Below, one piece after another: positions 31,266-42,675 of a DNA stretch of 64,000 nt. Location of the stretch: the NCBI GenBank assembly GCA_963682055.1, contig OY821742.1, positions 9,765,752 through 9,829,751 on the forward strand. The letters are read 5' to 3'. Positions within the stretch are counted from its first letter, which is position 1; every line of letters starts with the position of its first letter. Both the position numbers and the translations under genes were made by a program. Source of the stretch: Primula veris (lineage: Eukaryota; Streptophyta; Magnoliopsida; Ericales; Primulaceae). The notes under the pieces were generated by a model that saw only the letters and a program-made list of their open reading frames with translations, searched no databases and had not been told where the DNA came from.

Positions 31266-32897
31266 CTATGGAGGCCCCACCAATTTAATGAGTTTTAATC
31301 TCATTCCGTTCGATGACGCTTCGACTCCTTCTTGAGTCAAGCCTTTTGTTAATGGATCCACAATGTTTTCCTTTGATATCATAAAATCTAAGGATACCAC
31401 ACCGTTAGATAACAACTCTCTCACGGATTTATGTCTCCGACGTATATGTCGAGACTTTCCATTATACATATGATCCTGAGCCCGCACAATAACTGATTGA
31501 CTGTCACAATCCATGCTTATTGCGGGAACAAGTTTCGGGCACATTGGAATTCCTTTCAAGAGACTTCTTAGCCAATCTGCCTCCTCAATTGCTAGGTCTA
31601 ACGCTATGAATTCTAATTCCATAGTTGACCTTGCGATACATGTCTGTTTGGAGGATTTCCAAGACACGATAGATCCTCACATTATAAACGCATATCCACT
31701 TGTGGACCTTGTGCTATTGGAGTCTGATATCCAATTTGCATCAGAGTAGCCTTCTAGTACCGCTGGATATCTGGTATAGTGCAGCCCATAATCGGCTATA
31801 AACCTCATATATCTGAGAAGTTTCATGATGGCCTTCCAGTGTTCCTCATTAGGATTGATGGTGTACCTGCTCAGTCTACTCACTGAGTTAGTTATGTCCG
31901 GTCTAGTGCAATTCATTATGTACATGAGACTGTCTATGATCCGAGAGAACTCCAATTGATTCACACTCTTATCGAAATACTTTTTCAGGTTAGAGTTGAA
32001 CTCAATTGGGGTTCTGGATATTGTCTCACTGCCCTTCTCAAACTTGTCTATTATTTGTTTAACATAATGGCTTTGTGATAGGGCATACCCCTCTAATGTT
32101 TTGGTAATCTTCATACCAAGTATTACATCAGCTATACCTAGGTCCTTCATATCGAAGTGTTGTGACAACATTTTTTGTGTGGAGGTGATCCTATCAGTAC
32201 TCCCAATTATGTCATCCACATAGAAACAGACTACCATACAATCTCTTACACCTCCTTTAGTGTAGACACACTTATCACATTCATTAATACGAAATCCGTT
32301 TGATTTTATAATTCTATCAAACTTCCCGTGTCATTGCGTAGGTGCTTGTTTGAGTCCATATAACGACTTTACAAGTTTGCACACTTGGTGCTCTTTACCT
32401 GGAACTACAACCCCTTTCGGTTGTTTCATGTAAATTTCTTCTTCCAATTCTCCATTTAGAAAAGCCGTCATGACATCCATTTGATGTATTTCCATATCGA
32501 ACAATGTTGCGAGAGTAATGACGATTCGAATGTATGTTTTCTTGGAAACGGGAGCATACGTGTCAAAATAATCGACACCTTCACTTTGCATGAAGCCCTT
32601 GACTACAAGTCTCGTCTTGTATTTCTCAATCGTGCCATCAACCCTTAACTTCTTCTTGAAGATTCACTTGTGATTTATGGGCTTACATCCTTGGAGAAGA
32701 TCCATTAGTTCCCAAGTGTGGTTTTTCATGATTGATTCAATCTCATTTTGGATTGTTTCTTTCCAATATTGGGAATCCGATGTTGACATAGCTTGTTTAT
32801 ATGTCACCGGTTCGCCTTCTACCATGAAGATTAAAAAATCAGGTCCAAAGGAAGTTTCCTTCCTTGTTCTTTTGCTACGCCGATACTCTTCCTCTTC
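31266..32897 (-). pseudogene. older Copia pol: reverse transcriptase and RNase H, broken
   Basis: Minus-strand frames give the 3' half of a Copia pol: [59 protein letters not shown] (RT active-site YVDD), LGIADVILGMKI, GYSDANWISD and [19 protein letters not shown] (RNase H). It ends at KLVGPP.

The reading is interrupted by in-frame stops. Two stand where Copia proteins have Trp (after PINHK near 32661; after QAPTQ near 32334). One stands after GYAFIM near 31676, where Gly is usual. Upstream it is cut at 32898-32902 by the nested element and resumes at 42676. It cannot be expressed as it stands. Confidence 0.9.
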
Positions 32898-32902
32898 CTC
32901 TG

Positions 32903-34150
32903 TGTTGAACGTCGTTTCTTCTAATCGATTATTTTGATGATAACAATATTTGTAAAACATGATAAAAGATCGTTTTGCATACTAATCATTTATCGAGTGT
33001 ATTAAAGGTTCAAAATGATAGAATGCGTAATTACGAAGCCAATGGTTCAAGCGGAACCAAAATCGGAGTTGGAACGAATTAGTTACGGGGTTTCAAAAAT
33101 TTGTCGAGAAAACCGAAAAATCTACTAAGGCAAAAACGACCTCTCATAACCAGAAACGACCGATCATTTATGAATCAATTTTGTCCAGTGAGCACAACGT
33201 AAAAACGACCGATCGTTATGAAGAATCGATCGATCGTTTTAAGGTCAATTTTGTCCAGTAAGCACAACGCAAAAACGACCGATCATATCAAGAAACGATC
33301 GATCGTTTTAGTGCGTATTTTGTCCAGTGAGTTCAATTGAAAAACGACCGATCGTTTTTCAGAAACGACCGATCGTTTCTTTAGAAATTCAAATTCAGCT
33401 TTTAAGCTTCTCCTGAAAATTGGGCGAACAACTGCGAAAACAGCATTGAATGAACTCAACAACCAGCAACGGTCTGAAATTAAATGCTGAACCTTTTCAC
33501 TCTACAAAAGCCCCAAATAGTCTTTGAAGAAAATTCATTCAAGCATACACAACTTATAAGCTATTCTTACAAAGCAATTCTTCAAGCCTATACTACCAAA
33601 ATCTCACTTGTATTATTAAATATTCTCGAAAGTATTATTCTTGTAATTCTATAAACTTCAAGATATTATTTGTTGGTGAGTGATCAAATTTGTAAAAGAG
33701 TAATTTTATAAACTCATTTGTGAGCGAGTGAATTGGGTAGATGCTTTTAAGCAAGTGTAGCTTAAAAGCTCTAGGTCATTTATTCGGGATACTCATATAG
33801 TGAGGGGGAGCGTAATCGGTTGATTAAGCTCGTTAAGGTGTAACCTTGAAACGAAGATTTTAGTGAAACACTCGGTAGTAAAAATACCGAGGAGAGGATG
33901 TAGGCGCGGTTTGCCGAACCTCTATAAATCTTGCGTTATTTCTTTCCCTTAACTTTTACTTTTCGTATTTATTTATCGCTTATATTTATTGCTTGCTTAT
34001 ATTAATTTAGCGATAATTAGTTAACGAAAGAGTTTAGGTTATAAAAACCTCTAATTAACTTAGTAAATAACCCATAGATTTCATTCCGCGAAAAACGTAC
34101 GTAAACCTTATTCACCCCCCCTCTAAGGTTTAGACCCCTACGGACCAACA
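32903..34150 (+). repeat. 5' LTR of nested Copia, 1248 bp
   Basis: It starts TGTTGAACGTCG and ends CGGACCAACA. Apart from a 62-bp length difference it has only about nine substitutions against the 3' LTR (41361-42670), by eye. It carries at least seven copies of a near-palindrome like AAACGACCGATCGTTT between about 33135 and 33385. Confidence 0.95.
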
Positions 34151-34152
34151 AT

Positions 34153-34164
34153 TGGTATCAGAGC
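34153..34164 (+). other. primer binding site (initiator tRNA-Met type)
   Basis: TGGTATCAGAGC lies two bases after the 5' LTR. It is the usual plant Copia primer site, complementary to the 3' end of initiator tRNA-Met. Confidence 0.95.
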
Positions 34165-34216
34165 CTAGCTATTCTATTTGCAAAAATCTAACGATTTTAT
34201 AGTTTAAAGATCCGCT

Positions 34217-35908
34217 ATGTCTTCATACGCCGACTCTAAATCCATAACTAGGCCCCCGTTCTTTGACGGAACAAACTATCCCTATTGGAGAGATCTCATG
34301 AAAAATTTCCTTTGTGGTTTTGAAATAGACCAATGGATAAGTATTAGTAAAGGCTATAGAACGCCTAGGAGAAATGGCGAAGATAAACTTGTAGAGGAAC
34401 TAGATTCCGATGAACGCCTTGCGTTTTCCCTAAATTGTAGGGCTATGACTTCCATCACTTGTGCGCTCTCGCCTAGTGAATATGATAAGATTTCCGGTTG
34501 TGACACCGCTAAGCAAATGTGGGATAAGCTAGCTATTATGCACGAAGGAACTAGTCAAGTTAAGGACTCTAAAATTAGCATGCTTATTCATGATTATGAA
34601 TTGTTTAAAGTTGAAGATGATGAGTCTATTGCTTCTATGTACACTCGTTTTACTAAGATTACTAATGATCTTAAAAGACTTGAAAAGGTATACTCTAGCA
34701 AGGAGATGGTGACGAAAATTCTTCGAAGTCTTCCAAGGAAGTGGGAATCGAAAGTGACGGCTATACAAGAAGCCAAGGACATGAACACACTTTCTCTCGA
34801 CAACCTCATAGGTTCCTTGAGCACCCATGAGCTAGATATGACGACTCGAAAACATGAGGATGACTCGAAAAAGAAGAAAGGCATCGCCTTCAAAAGCACA
34901 ACAAATGACGATAGCGACAACGATTCCTCTAGCGAGGATGATGAGATGGCACTCTTCGCCAAACGCTACAACAAATTCCTAAGTTGGAAAAAGAAGGGTG
35001 GACAACGATTCCGGAAAAAGGAGTATAAAGGAGAGCCTTCCGACAAATCGAACAAGAAGGACGAAATCATTTGCTACAAATGTCACAAACCCGGCCATAT
35101 GCAAAACGAATGTCCATTGAAGAAAAAGGACAAGTTCGGAAAGAAAAAGGAATACAAGAAGGCATTCTTGGCCGCATGGGGGAGCGATGATGATAGCTCC
35201 GATAGCGACAATGAAGAAGTCGCAAATCTTTGTCTCATGGCTAGAGACGACGACACCGAGGATGTAAGCTTTCACTCCTCTAACTCTTCTATTTCTAGTG
35301 ATGATGAATTTGATATAAATGATGTGTTAGCATCCTTAGAAAAAGCTAGAGGTAAAAACAAATCCTTTAGAAAATTGTTAATTACTCTACAAGACGAACT
35401 CGAGAACTTAGCTATAACAAATGACTCACTCACGTCTAAAAATGCCGAACTTACCATAGAAAATGATAAGTTAGTTAAAGACCTTAGTTCTTGTAAAATC
35501 AAGGCGGATAGCGCCGAACTTACTCTCGCTAAATTCACTAAGGGAAGTAAAATGCTAAGTACTATATTAGCTTCTCAACAAGGCGCGTATGATAAAACCG
35601 GTGTAGGGTACAACCCACTCTTAACGGGAAAGTATAAAAATCTATTCACCAAACAAATGACGAAAAATGAAAATAGACAACCAAGTTACTCTCGTAAGAA
35701 CAACTTGTATAAAAATAACTTAGTTTATAATCGTTTTGTTAAACCTATCTCGCATGTTAAATGTATTACTTGCAACCGTAGTGACCACTGTGAGGATTAT
35801 ATATATTGCCCTTATAGGTATAAAGTTAATAGAAATGATTTGGTTTGGATTCCAAAGGGTCGAGACTCTAACCCTCAAGGACCCAAAAGTGGATTAGGGT
35901 ACCAATGA
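34217..35908 (+). CDS. gag: nested Copia gag polyprotein
   Basis: Structural nucleocapsid protein of the retrotransposon, 563 aa. The N-terminal part (about 1-200) is a UBN2/retrotransposon gag domain with FFDGTNYPYWRDLMKNFL and VTKILRSLPRKWE. A Lys-rich region precedes a CCHC zinc knuckle at about 286-299 (CYKCHKPGHMQNEC). An acidic Ser/Asp stretch and a coiled-coil-like segment follow (about 375-450, LEKARGKNKSFRKLL onward). A second Cys/His cluster (CITCNRSDHCEDYIYC) near 514-529 is irregular. The frame is intact and ends at 35908; pol lies in a different frame just downstream. Confidence 0.92.
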   Translation: MSSYADSKSITRPPFFDGTNYPYWRDLMKNFLCGFEIDQWISISKGYRTPRRNGEDKLVEELDSDERLAFSLNCRAMTSITCALSPSEYDKISGCDTAKQMWDKLAIMHEGTSQVKDSKISMLIHDYELFKVEDDESIASMYTRFTKITNDLKRLEKVYSSKEMVTKILRSLPRKWESKVTAIQEAKDMNTLSLDNLIGSLSTHELDMTTRKHEDDSKKKKGIAFKSTTNDDSDNDSSSEDDEMALFAKRYNKFLSWKKKGGQRFRKKEYKGEPSDKSNKKDEIICYKCHKPGHMQNECPLKKKDKFGKKKEYKKAFLAAWGSDDDSSDSDNEEVANLCLMARDDDTEDVSFHSSNSSISSDDEFDINDVLASLEKARGKNKSFRKLLITLQDELENLAITNDSLTSKNAELTIENDKLVKDLSSCKIKADSAELTLAKFTKGSKMLSTILASQQGAYDKTGVGYNPLLTGKYKNLFTKQMTKNENRQPSYSRKNNLYKNNLVYNRFVKPISHVKCITCNRSDHCEDYIYCPYRYKVNRNDLVWIPKGRDSNPQGPKSGLGYQ

Positions 35909-35924
35909 TCGTTTTGTCTTGTAG

Positions 35925-38900
35925 GTATGCTTGAGATCAAAAATCAACGAGGACAAGTGGTTCTTGGATAGTGGATGCTCAAGACATATGACGGGAGACA
36001 AAACAAAATTCACCACTCTTGCACCTAAAGACGGAGGCTTTGTGACCTTCGGGGATAATAGCAAGGGCAAAATCATCGGTATTGGTAGTATCTCTAAACC
36101 ATCTAATGTTGTTATTGATAATGTGTTGCTTGTGGATGGTCTTAAACACAACTTGCTTAGTATAAGTCAACTTTGTGATTTGGGTCACAAAGTCATTTTT
36201 GAAAAATCGCATTGCATCATTCATTGTATTTCGGATAATAAAACTATTCTCATGGGTCAAAGACAAAATAATGTCTATATGATTGATTTGAATAGTTCGG
36301 TGGATAATGAAGTTAAGTGTCTTGTTACTATCAACGACAATGGTTGGTTGTGGCATAGACGACTTGGTCATGCAAGTCTTGATTTACTTGCTAAACTTTC
36401 TAATAAAGATTTGGTAATAGGTTTACCAAAAGCTCCTTATATAAAGGACAAACTTTGTCACGCTTGCCAATTAGGCAAACAAACAAAGATTTCTTTTAAG
36501 TCTAAAAATATTATTTCTACTACTCGTTGTTTGGAGCTCATTCATATGGACTTAGTTGGCCCCTCCCGGACACTTAGTCTTGGCGGGCGTGCATATGCTT
36601 TCGTCATGGTTGACGATTATAGTCGCTTTACTTGGGTATTGTTTTTAACTCATAAGCATGAAGCATTTAGAGAATTCTCTATTATTTGCAAAAAGCTCCA
36701 AACACGAAAGGGTTATATGATCAAAAGTATCCGAACCGATCATGGTAAGGAATTTGAGAATACTCCATTTCAAACTTATTGTGATGAAAATGGTATTGAT
36801 CATAATTTTTCGGCACCTCGTACTCCCCAACAAAATGGGGTAGTAGAGAGAAAGAATAGAACCCTAGAGGAAATGGCACGGACCATGCTTTGCGAAAATA
36901 ATTTGCCAAAGTATTTTTGGGCCGAAGCCGTAAATTCCGCTTGTTATATTTTAAATAGAGCCTTATTTAGGCCCATATTAAAAAGGACACCTTACGAATT
37001 ATGAAATGAGCGAAAGCCCAATATTTCTCATTTACGTGCATTTGGTTGTAAATGCTATGTTCACAATAATGGTAAGGATAATCTAGGAAAATTCGATGCT
37101 AAGTCCGATGAAGGTATTTTCGTCGGATATGCAATATCGAGTAAAGCCTATAGAATTTTTAATAAAAGAACCTTATTGGTGGAAGAGTCTGTACATGTTT
37201 CGTTTGATGAGAATTTACCGACGATTGATAAACCTTTAATTGTTCATAATATTAATGATGATATTTTTCATAAAGCATCTTCTTCAAATCATGTTGCATC
37301 TAGCTTAGAGTCTACGCCTAGAATAGAGGTTGAACCCGTAGTTGAAGAAGTCACTATAGATAGACTACAAAAGGACTTAGAATCTAGTGTACACATTCAT
37401 GAGGATTTGCCTCAAGAATGGAGGTTTGCCAATAACCATCCGCAAGATTTAATTTTGGGTAACCCGGGAGAAAGAGTGCATACACGTTCTTCTTTAAGAA
37501 ATATAGCTAATCATTTTGCATTCTTGTCTCAACTAGAGCCCAAGAACATTCATGAAGCGGAATTAGATGAGAGTTGGGTATTAGCTATGCATGACGAATT
37601 AAATCAATTCGAGCGTAGTAACGTATGGACTTTAGTTCCTAGACCGCGTGAGAAAACCATCATAGGTACGAAATGGATATTTCGAAATAAGATGGATGAA
37701 TCCGGGGTAGTCATTAGAAACAAGGCTAGATTAGTGGCTCAAGGGTACAATCAAGAAGAGGGCATCGATTTCGATGAAACTTACGCACCCGTAGCTAGAC
37801 TAGAAGCCATTAGAATGTTGCTTGCTTATGCTTCTTTTAAACATTTTAAATTGTTTCAAATGGATGTTAAAAGTGCATTTTTAAATGGTTTTATAAATGA
37901 GGAAGTTTATGTAAAACAACCACCCGGTTTTGAAAATCACGAGTTTCCCAATCATGTTTACAAACTTCGTAAAGCACTTTATGGTTTAAAACAAGCACCC
38001 CGGGCTTGGTATGAAAGACTTAGTAAATTTTTGATTAAAAAGGGTTTTTCTCGTGGTACTTTAGATACTACTCTTTGTATTAAAAAGGATGGTAAAGACA
38101 TGCTTTTGATTCAAATATATGTTGATGATATTACTTTCGGTGCTACTAATGCTCGCATGTGCGAGGAGTTTTCTAAGTGTATGCAAGGTGAATTCGAGAT
38201 GAGCATGATGGGTGAACTCACATACTTCCTTGGATTGCAAATCAAACAAACAAAGGACGGAATTTTTGTCAATCAAGCCAAATACACAAGGGACTTGCTC
38301 AAACGATTCAACATGAGCGATGCAAAGCTGCTAGGAACTCCAATGAGTCCGGCAACAAAACTAGACAAGGATGAATCGGGTAAAAGCGTGGACCAAAAGC
38401 TTTATAGAGGTATGATTGGATCCCTCTTATATTTAACTGCAAGTAGACCCGATATCATGTTTAGTGTTTGCTTGTGTGCTAGGTATCAATCTTGCCCTAA
38501 GGAATCGCATGTTATAGCCGTTAAGCGCATTTTTAGATATCTTGTAGGTACTTGCAATTTAGGATTGTTTTATCCACATGATACTTCTTTTGAATTGCTT
38601 GGCTATTCCGACGCCGACTTTGCCGGTTGTCGATTAGATAGAAAAAGTACTAGTGGCACTTGCCATTTTTTAGGAAACGCCTTAGTTTCTTGGCATAGCA
38701 AGAAACAAAACTCGGTTGCGCTTTCTACGGCGGAGGCGGAATACGTCGCCGCGGGTAGTTGTTGCGCACAAATCCTTTGGATGCGCCAACAACTAAATGA
38801 CTTTGAATTATCTTTCGATAGTGTGCCTATTTTATGTGATAATACAAGTGCTATTAATCTTTCGAAAAATCCAATCCAACACTCTCGTACTAAGCATATT

Positions 38901-39059
38901 AATTTGCGACATCATTTTTTAAGGGATCATGTTCAAAAAGGGGATATTATACTTGAATATATAAATACCAATAGGCAATTAGCCGATATTTTTACAAAAC
39001 CCCTAAACGAGGAACAATTTTGTTTTATTCGACGAGAATTAGGCATGTTTGATGTGTGA
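35925..39059 (+). pseudogene. pol: nested Copia pol, one in-frame stop
   Basis: From the stop at 35922 to 39059 one frame covers the whole pol. It has protease (WFLDSGCSRHMTGD), GAG-pre-integrase (WHRRLGHASLDLLAKL, CHACQLGKQTK), integrase core (HMDLVGPSRT, MVDDYSRFTWVLFL, DHGKEFENTPF, PQQNGVVERKNRTLEE), RT ([40 protein letters not shown]) and RNase H ([38 protein letters not shown]).

The only break is TGA at 37002-37004, just after TPYEL, where Copia integrases have Trp. There is no ATG at the start. Since gag ends at 35908 in another frame, pol would need frameshifting or splicing. This copy is probably non-autonomous. Confidence 0.93.
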
Positions 39060-39177
39060 AATATACATATATATATTTATATTTGATTGATATTATATAT
39101 AATTTGGTATTTTGATATATTTTTGGCCAAATCAGTGTCGAAAACTGCAAAAAATTTCTGTTCTGTACCCCATTTAC

Positions 39178-39330
39178 AGTCGATCGATCGTCTGTAAAAA
39201 CGACCGATCGTTTTTCTACAGACGACCGATCATTCCATAAAACGACCGATCGTTTTATGGTTGAGCCTACTGGAATTTTTTGTCCCAAATTCGACCGATC
39301 GACACACAAAACGACCGATCGTTTTTGTGT
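39178..39330 (+). repeat. array of CGACCGATCG near-palindromes upstream of ORF3
   Basis: Six or seven copies of a core like AAACGACCGATCGTTT occur between the pol stop and the third ORF, near 39180, 39197, 39219, 39240, 39292 and 39309. The same motif is found in the LTRs. Multi-copy palindromes are a known feature of Sireviruses. A role as binding sites or an internal promoter is inference. Confidence 0.85.
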
Positions 39331-39467
39331 TTTTCAGCATAAATCCGTGAAACCCTAATAAAATTTTTCAAACCCTTTCACAATTCCACAGCCAACTCTC
39401 TCTCTAAATTCGTCCCATCTCTTCAAAACTTGTCAAAAATCCCATTTTTATCCAAAATCAATCCATC

Positions 39468-40780
39468 ATGGTTCGCACAAAAAGAACTTCTCTCGTGGAT
39501 GAAGATGACGAAGCCTACGTGCCTCCGTCCCCTCGTCCTCGTGTTCCTCGCGGTCGCCGAACCGCCTCCTCCACTGCTCCTCCATCGGGCCCCGGTGCCT
39601 CATCCGGCTCTCGTCCTCCTCTCTATCCACCCACGATGGGTAAAAGAGGTATCTTGTCAAATTTCACTCTAGATATGCCTCTATTCCGTGAACGATTTCC
39701 CGTCTTATGCTCGATTTAAGTTTTCAAAAACTCGATACCATTCTTACTCTAAAATTGCCATTCTTCATTGAAAACGTATACGAATTTTATCATAACCTAG
39801 CTCTAGATAAGGATTCTGATGACGCATTCCGTTTGCGTTCATCATTTCACGGACAACCATTCGTTTACGGTATAGACCGTTTACGTAATTTATTACGCCT
39901 AGATAACGACGGCGTTCATCAGTCGAGTGAGGAACTGTGTGAGACTCTTGAGATCGATAACTTCAACGATCTCAAATCTGAAATTTTTCATCCCGTCCAT
40001 AACAATCAATCCAACAAAGCCCACGGCCTTTTATTCCGAAACAAATTAGCATATCACATCCTATCCCATATCGTCCTACCCCATACTTCCAATTTCACGG
40101 ATGTCACCAACGAGTATATCTTTCTTCTCGGGTGCATCCATCGCCGAGTCAAACTCGACTTTGCGACCCTCATTTTCTTTAAGATGGATTCGCTTAAAAC
40201 GAAATCCAAGAATGGGTTACCTTACGGTGCCCTAATTTCGGCCATCTTAAATGACCTCAATCTCGTTCCCGGTGGAACATTGTTCAAAAACAAGGACAAA
40301 CATATTTGGGAGACTTCCTATCTTTCCCAAATGTCCATCAAATTCCATAATGCCGACAAGTCCATAACTTGGTCCGGCAAACGGGTGTCCGGCCCCGGCT
40401 ATACCCCTCTTTCCGAAGAGGAAGAGTATGTCGGCCCCAAGGCCACACCGCGTGCTTCTCATGAGAACGTCGCTATCTCCTCCGATTCCATTCCCCCCGT
40501 CGATATCCCTACATCCTCTCGTCCCTCTCGACGACAAGGAAAAGCTCAAGTGGGATCTTCTTCTCGTATCCCGCGCTCCGACAAGTTCTACGACTCTCTC
40601 TACATCAACCAATACCATAATGCGCAAACGACTCGTCGAATGTTTCGATTTTTGAACCCGGGACAAGAAGAGCTAGACCGACTTGATCGTGAAAGCGTCG
40701 AGCAAAGGGCACAATTTCATGAATTCTTTCCCAATGACGACGACGAAGATGAAGATGATGCGACTTCCCACCGCGACTAG
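39468..40780 (+). pseudogene. nested Copia extra 3' ORF (ORF3), one frameshift
   Basis: An ORF starts at ATG 39468 (MVRTKRTSLVDEDDEAYVPP), with a Pro/Arg/Ser-rich tail to about residue 65. It stops at 39719, and the reading continues in another frame from about 39701 to 40780. Combined it spans about 437 codons.

The second part has FIENVYEFYHNLALD, HGQPFVYGIDRLRNLL, an RNKLAYHILSHIVLPH segment, EYIFLLGCIHRRVKLDFATL and KNGLPYGALISAILNDLNLV, ending in an acidic tail. This pattern resembles the putative plant transposon protein domain (Transposase_32-like) usually met in Athila/Gypsy-related ORFs. I did not run a profile. No membrane segment is obvious, so an envelope-like role is not supported. 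It lies where Sireviruses carry their env-like gene. Confidence 0.75.
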
Positions 40781-41346
40781 GCGGATATATTATTTTTCAT
40801 TTTTTTGATGATGTCAAAGGGGGAGAAATACCTCTCTCTTCTTTTGTTTTTACGTTGTATTTCTATTATTTCCATTTTCATTGAACAACGTTGGTTTTTA
40901 TGTAATAAGTAGCAAACGTTCTTTTCAATTATGCTATGAATCATTTCGTTTTATGTTGCTCTTTATATGTTGATTGATTATATATTTGAAAGCATTGCGA
41001 GATTGTGCTTTAGATGAATGCATGGCTAGCAGTTGATGTTGTTAGAATTTTATGCTCATAATATCTAGTTGTTTGGGACATATTTATTGTTTTTTATGTG
41101 TGGCGATTGACCATTTTTAGGCAAAACTATGGCCGAATTTTCGCTTGCATATAGATCTTCGTAATCCCTATTCGTATAGCTTTGTTTACTTCGTTTTAAA
41201 TCGAATGTTATGACATTTACTTGTTTCTTTTCAAAAAAAAAAAAAAAAACCTTTCATACAAGTAAAACATCATCTACACATCTCGGTTACACTTGCTTTA
41301 GCAAAAAGAGCTTATAGTATGTTATAGTCAATATTTTGTCATCATC
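40781..41346 (+). other. 3' untranslated part of nested Copia
   Basis: No coding frame. It starts with a CAAAGGGGGAGAAATA tract near 40817 and contains an A18 run (41233-41250). Confidence 0.7.
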
Positions 41347-41360
41347 AAAAAGGGAGAGAT
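41347..41360 (+). other. polypurine tract of nested Copia
   Basis: AAAAAGGGAGAGAT lies immediately before the TGTTGAACG start of the 3' LTR. This is the place and composition of a plus-strand primer. Confidence 0.9.
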
Positions 41361-42670
41361 TGTTGAACGTCGTTTCTTCTAATCGATTATTTTGATGATA
41401 ACAATATTTGTAAAACATGATAAAAGCTCGTTTTGCGTACTAATCATTTATCGAGTGTATTAAAGGTTCAAAATGATAGAATGCGTAATTACGAAGCCAA
41501 TGGTTCAAGCGGAACCAAAATCGGAGTTGGAACGAATTAGTTACGGGGTTTCAAAAATTTGTCGAGAAAACCGAAAAATCTACTAAGGCAAAAACGACCT
41601 CTCATAACCAGAAACGACCGATCATTTATGAATCAATTTTGTCCAGTGAGCACAACGTAAAAACGACCGATCGTTATGAAGAATCGACCGATCGTTTTAA
41701 GGTCAATTTTGTCCAGTAAGCACAACGCAAAAACGACCGATCATATCAAGAAACGACCGATCGTTTTAGTGCGTATTTTGTCCAGTGAGTTCAATTGAAA
41801 AACGACCGATCGTTTTTCAGAAACGACCGATCGTTTTTCAGAAACGACCGATCGTTTTTCAGAAACGACCGATCGTTTTTTAGAAACGACCGATCATTTT
41901 TCAGAAATTCAAATTCAGCTTTTAAGCTTCTCCTGAAAATTGGGCGAACAACTACGAAAACAGCATTGAATGAACTCAACAACCAGCAACGGTCTGAAAT
42001 TAAATGCTGAACCTTTTCACTCTACAAAAGCCCCAAATAGTCTTTGAAGAAAATTCATTCAAGCATACACAACTTATAAGCTATTCTTACAAAGCAATTC
42101 TTCAAGCCTATACTACCAAAATCTCACTTGTATTATTAAATATTCTCGAAAGTATTATTCTTGTAATTCTATAAACTTCGAGATATTATTTGTTGGTGAG
42201 TGATCAAATTTGTAAAAGAGTAATTTTATAAACTCATTTGTGAGCGAGTGAATTGGGTAGAGGCTTTTAAGCAAGTGTAGCTTAAAAGCTCTAGGTCATT
42301 TATTCGGGATACTCATATAGTGAGGGGGAGCGTAATCGGTTGATTAAGCTCGTTAAGGTGTAACCTTGAAACGAAGATTTTAGTGAAACACTCGGTAGTA
42401 AAAATACCGAGGAGAGGACGTAGGCGCGGTTTGCCGAACCTCTATAAATCTTGCGTTATTTCTTTCCCTTAACTTTTACTTTTCGTATTTATTTATCGCT
42501 TATATTTATTGCTTGCTTATATTAATTTAGCGATAATTAGTTAACGAAAGAGTTTAGGTTATAAAAACCTCTAATTAACTTAGTAAATAACCCATAGATT
42601 TCATTCCGCGAAAAACGTACGTAAACCTTATTCACCCCCCCTCTAAGGTTTAGACCCCTACGGACCAACA
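41361..42670 (+). repeat. 3' LTR of nested Copia, 1310 bp
   Basis: Almost identical to the 5' LTR but 62 bp longer. The surplus is about three extra 21-bp units (GAAACGACCGATCGTTTTTCA) between about 41818 and 41890. It ends CGGACCAACA, followed by TSD CTCTG. Confidence 0.95.
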
Positions 42671-42675
42671 CTCTG

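Larger units (their letters stand above)
32898..42675 (+). mobile_element. nested Sirevirus-like Copia retrotransposon, full length
   Basis: A complete plus-strand element of 9768 bp (32903-42670) is flanked by the 5-bp target duplication CTCTG (32898-32902 and 42671-42675). Both LTRs run TGTTGAACG to CGGACCAACA. In order it has LTR, tRNA-Met primer site, gag, pol (protease, integrase, RT, RNase H), a palindrome array, an extra ORF, a polypurine tract and LTR. The integrase-before-RT order marks Copia. The size, long gag and extra 3' ORF suggest the Sirevirus/Maximus lineage. It interrupts the pol of the older Copia element. Confidence 0.95.

Noticed and set aside
39178..39330. CRISPR-like spacing of short repeats
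   Set aside because: The repeats are palindromic, irregularly spaced and inside a plant retrotransposon. This is not a CRISPR array.
39468..40780. Envelope gene of the Copia element
   Set aside because: No signal peptide or membrane segment is visible. The position alone does not support an envelope role.
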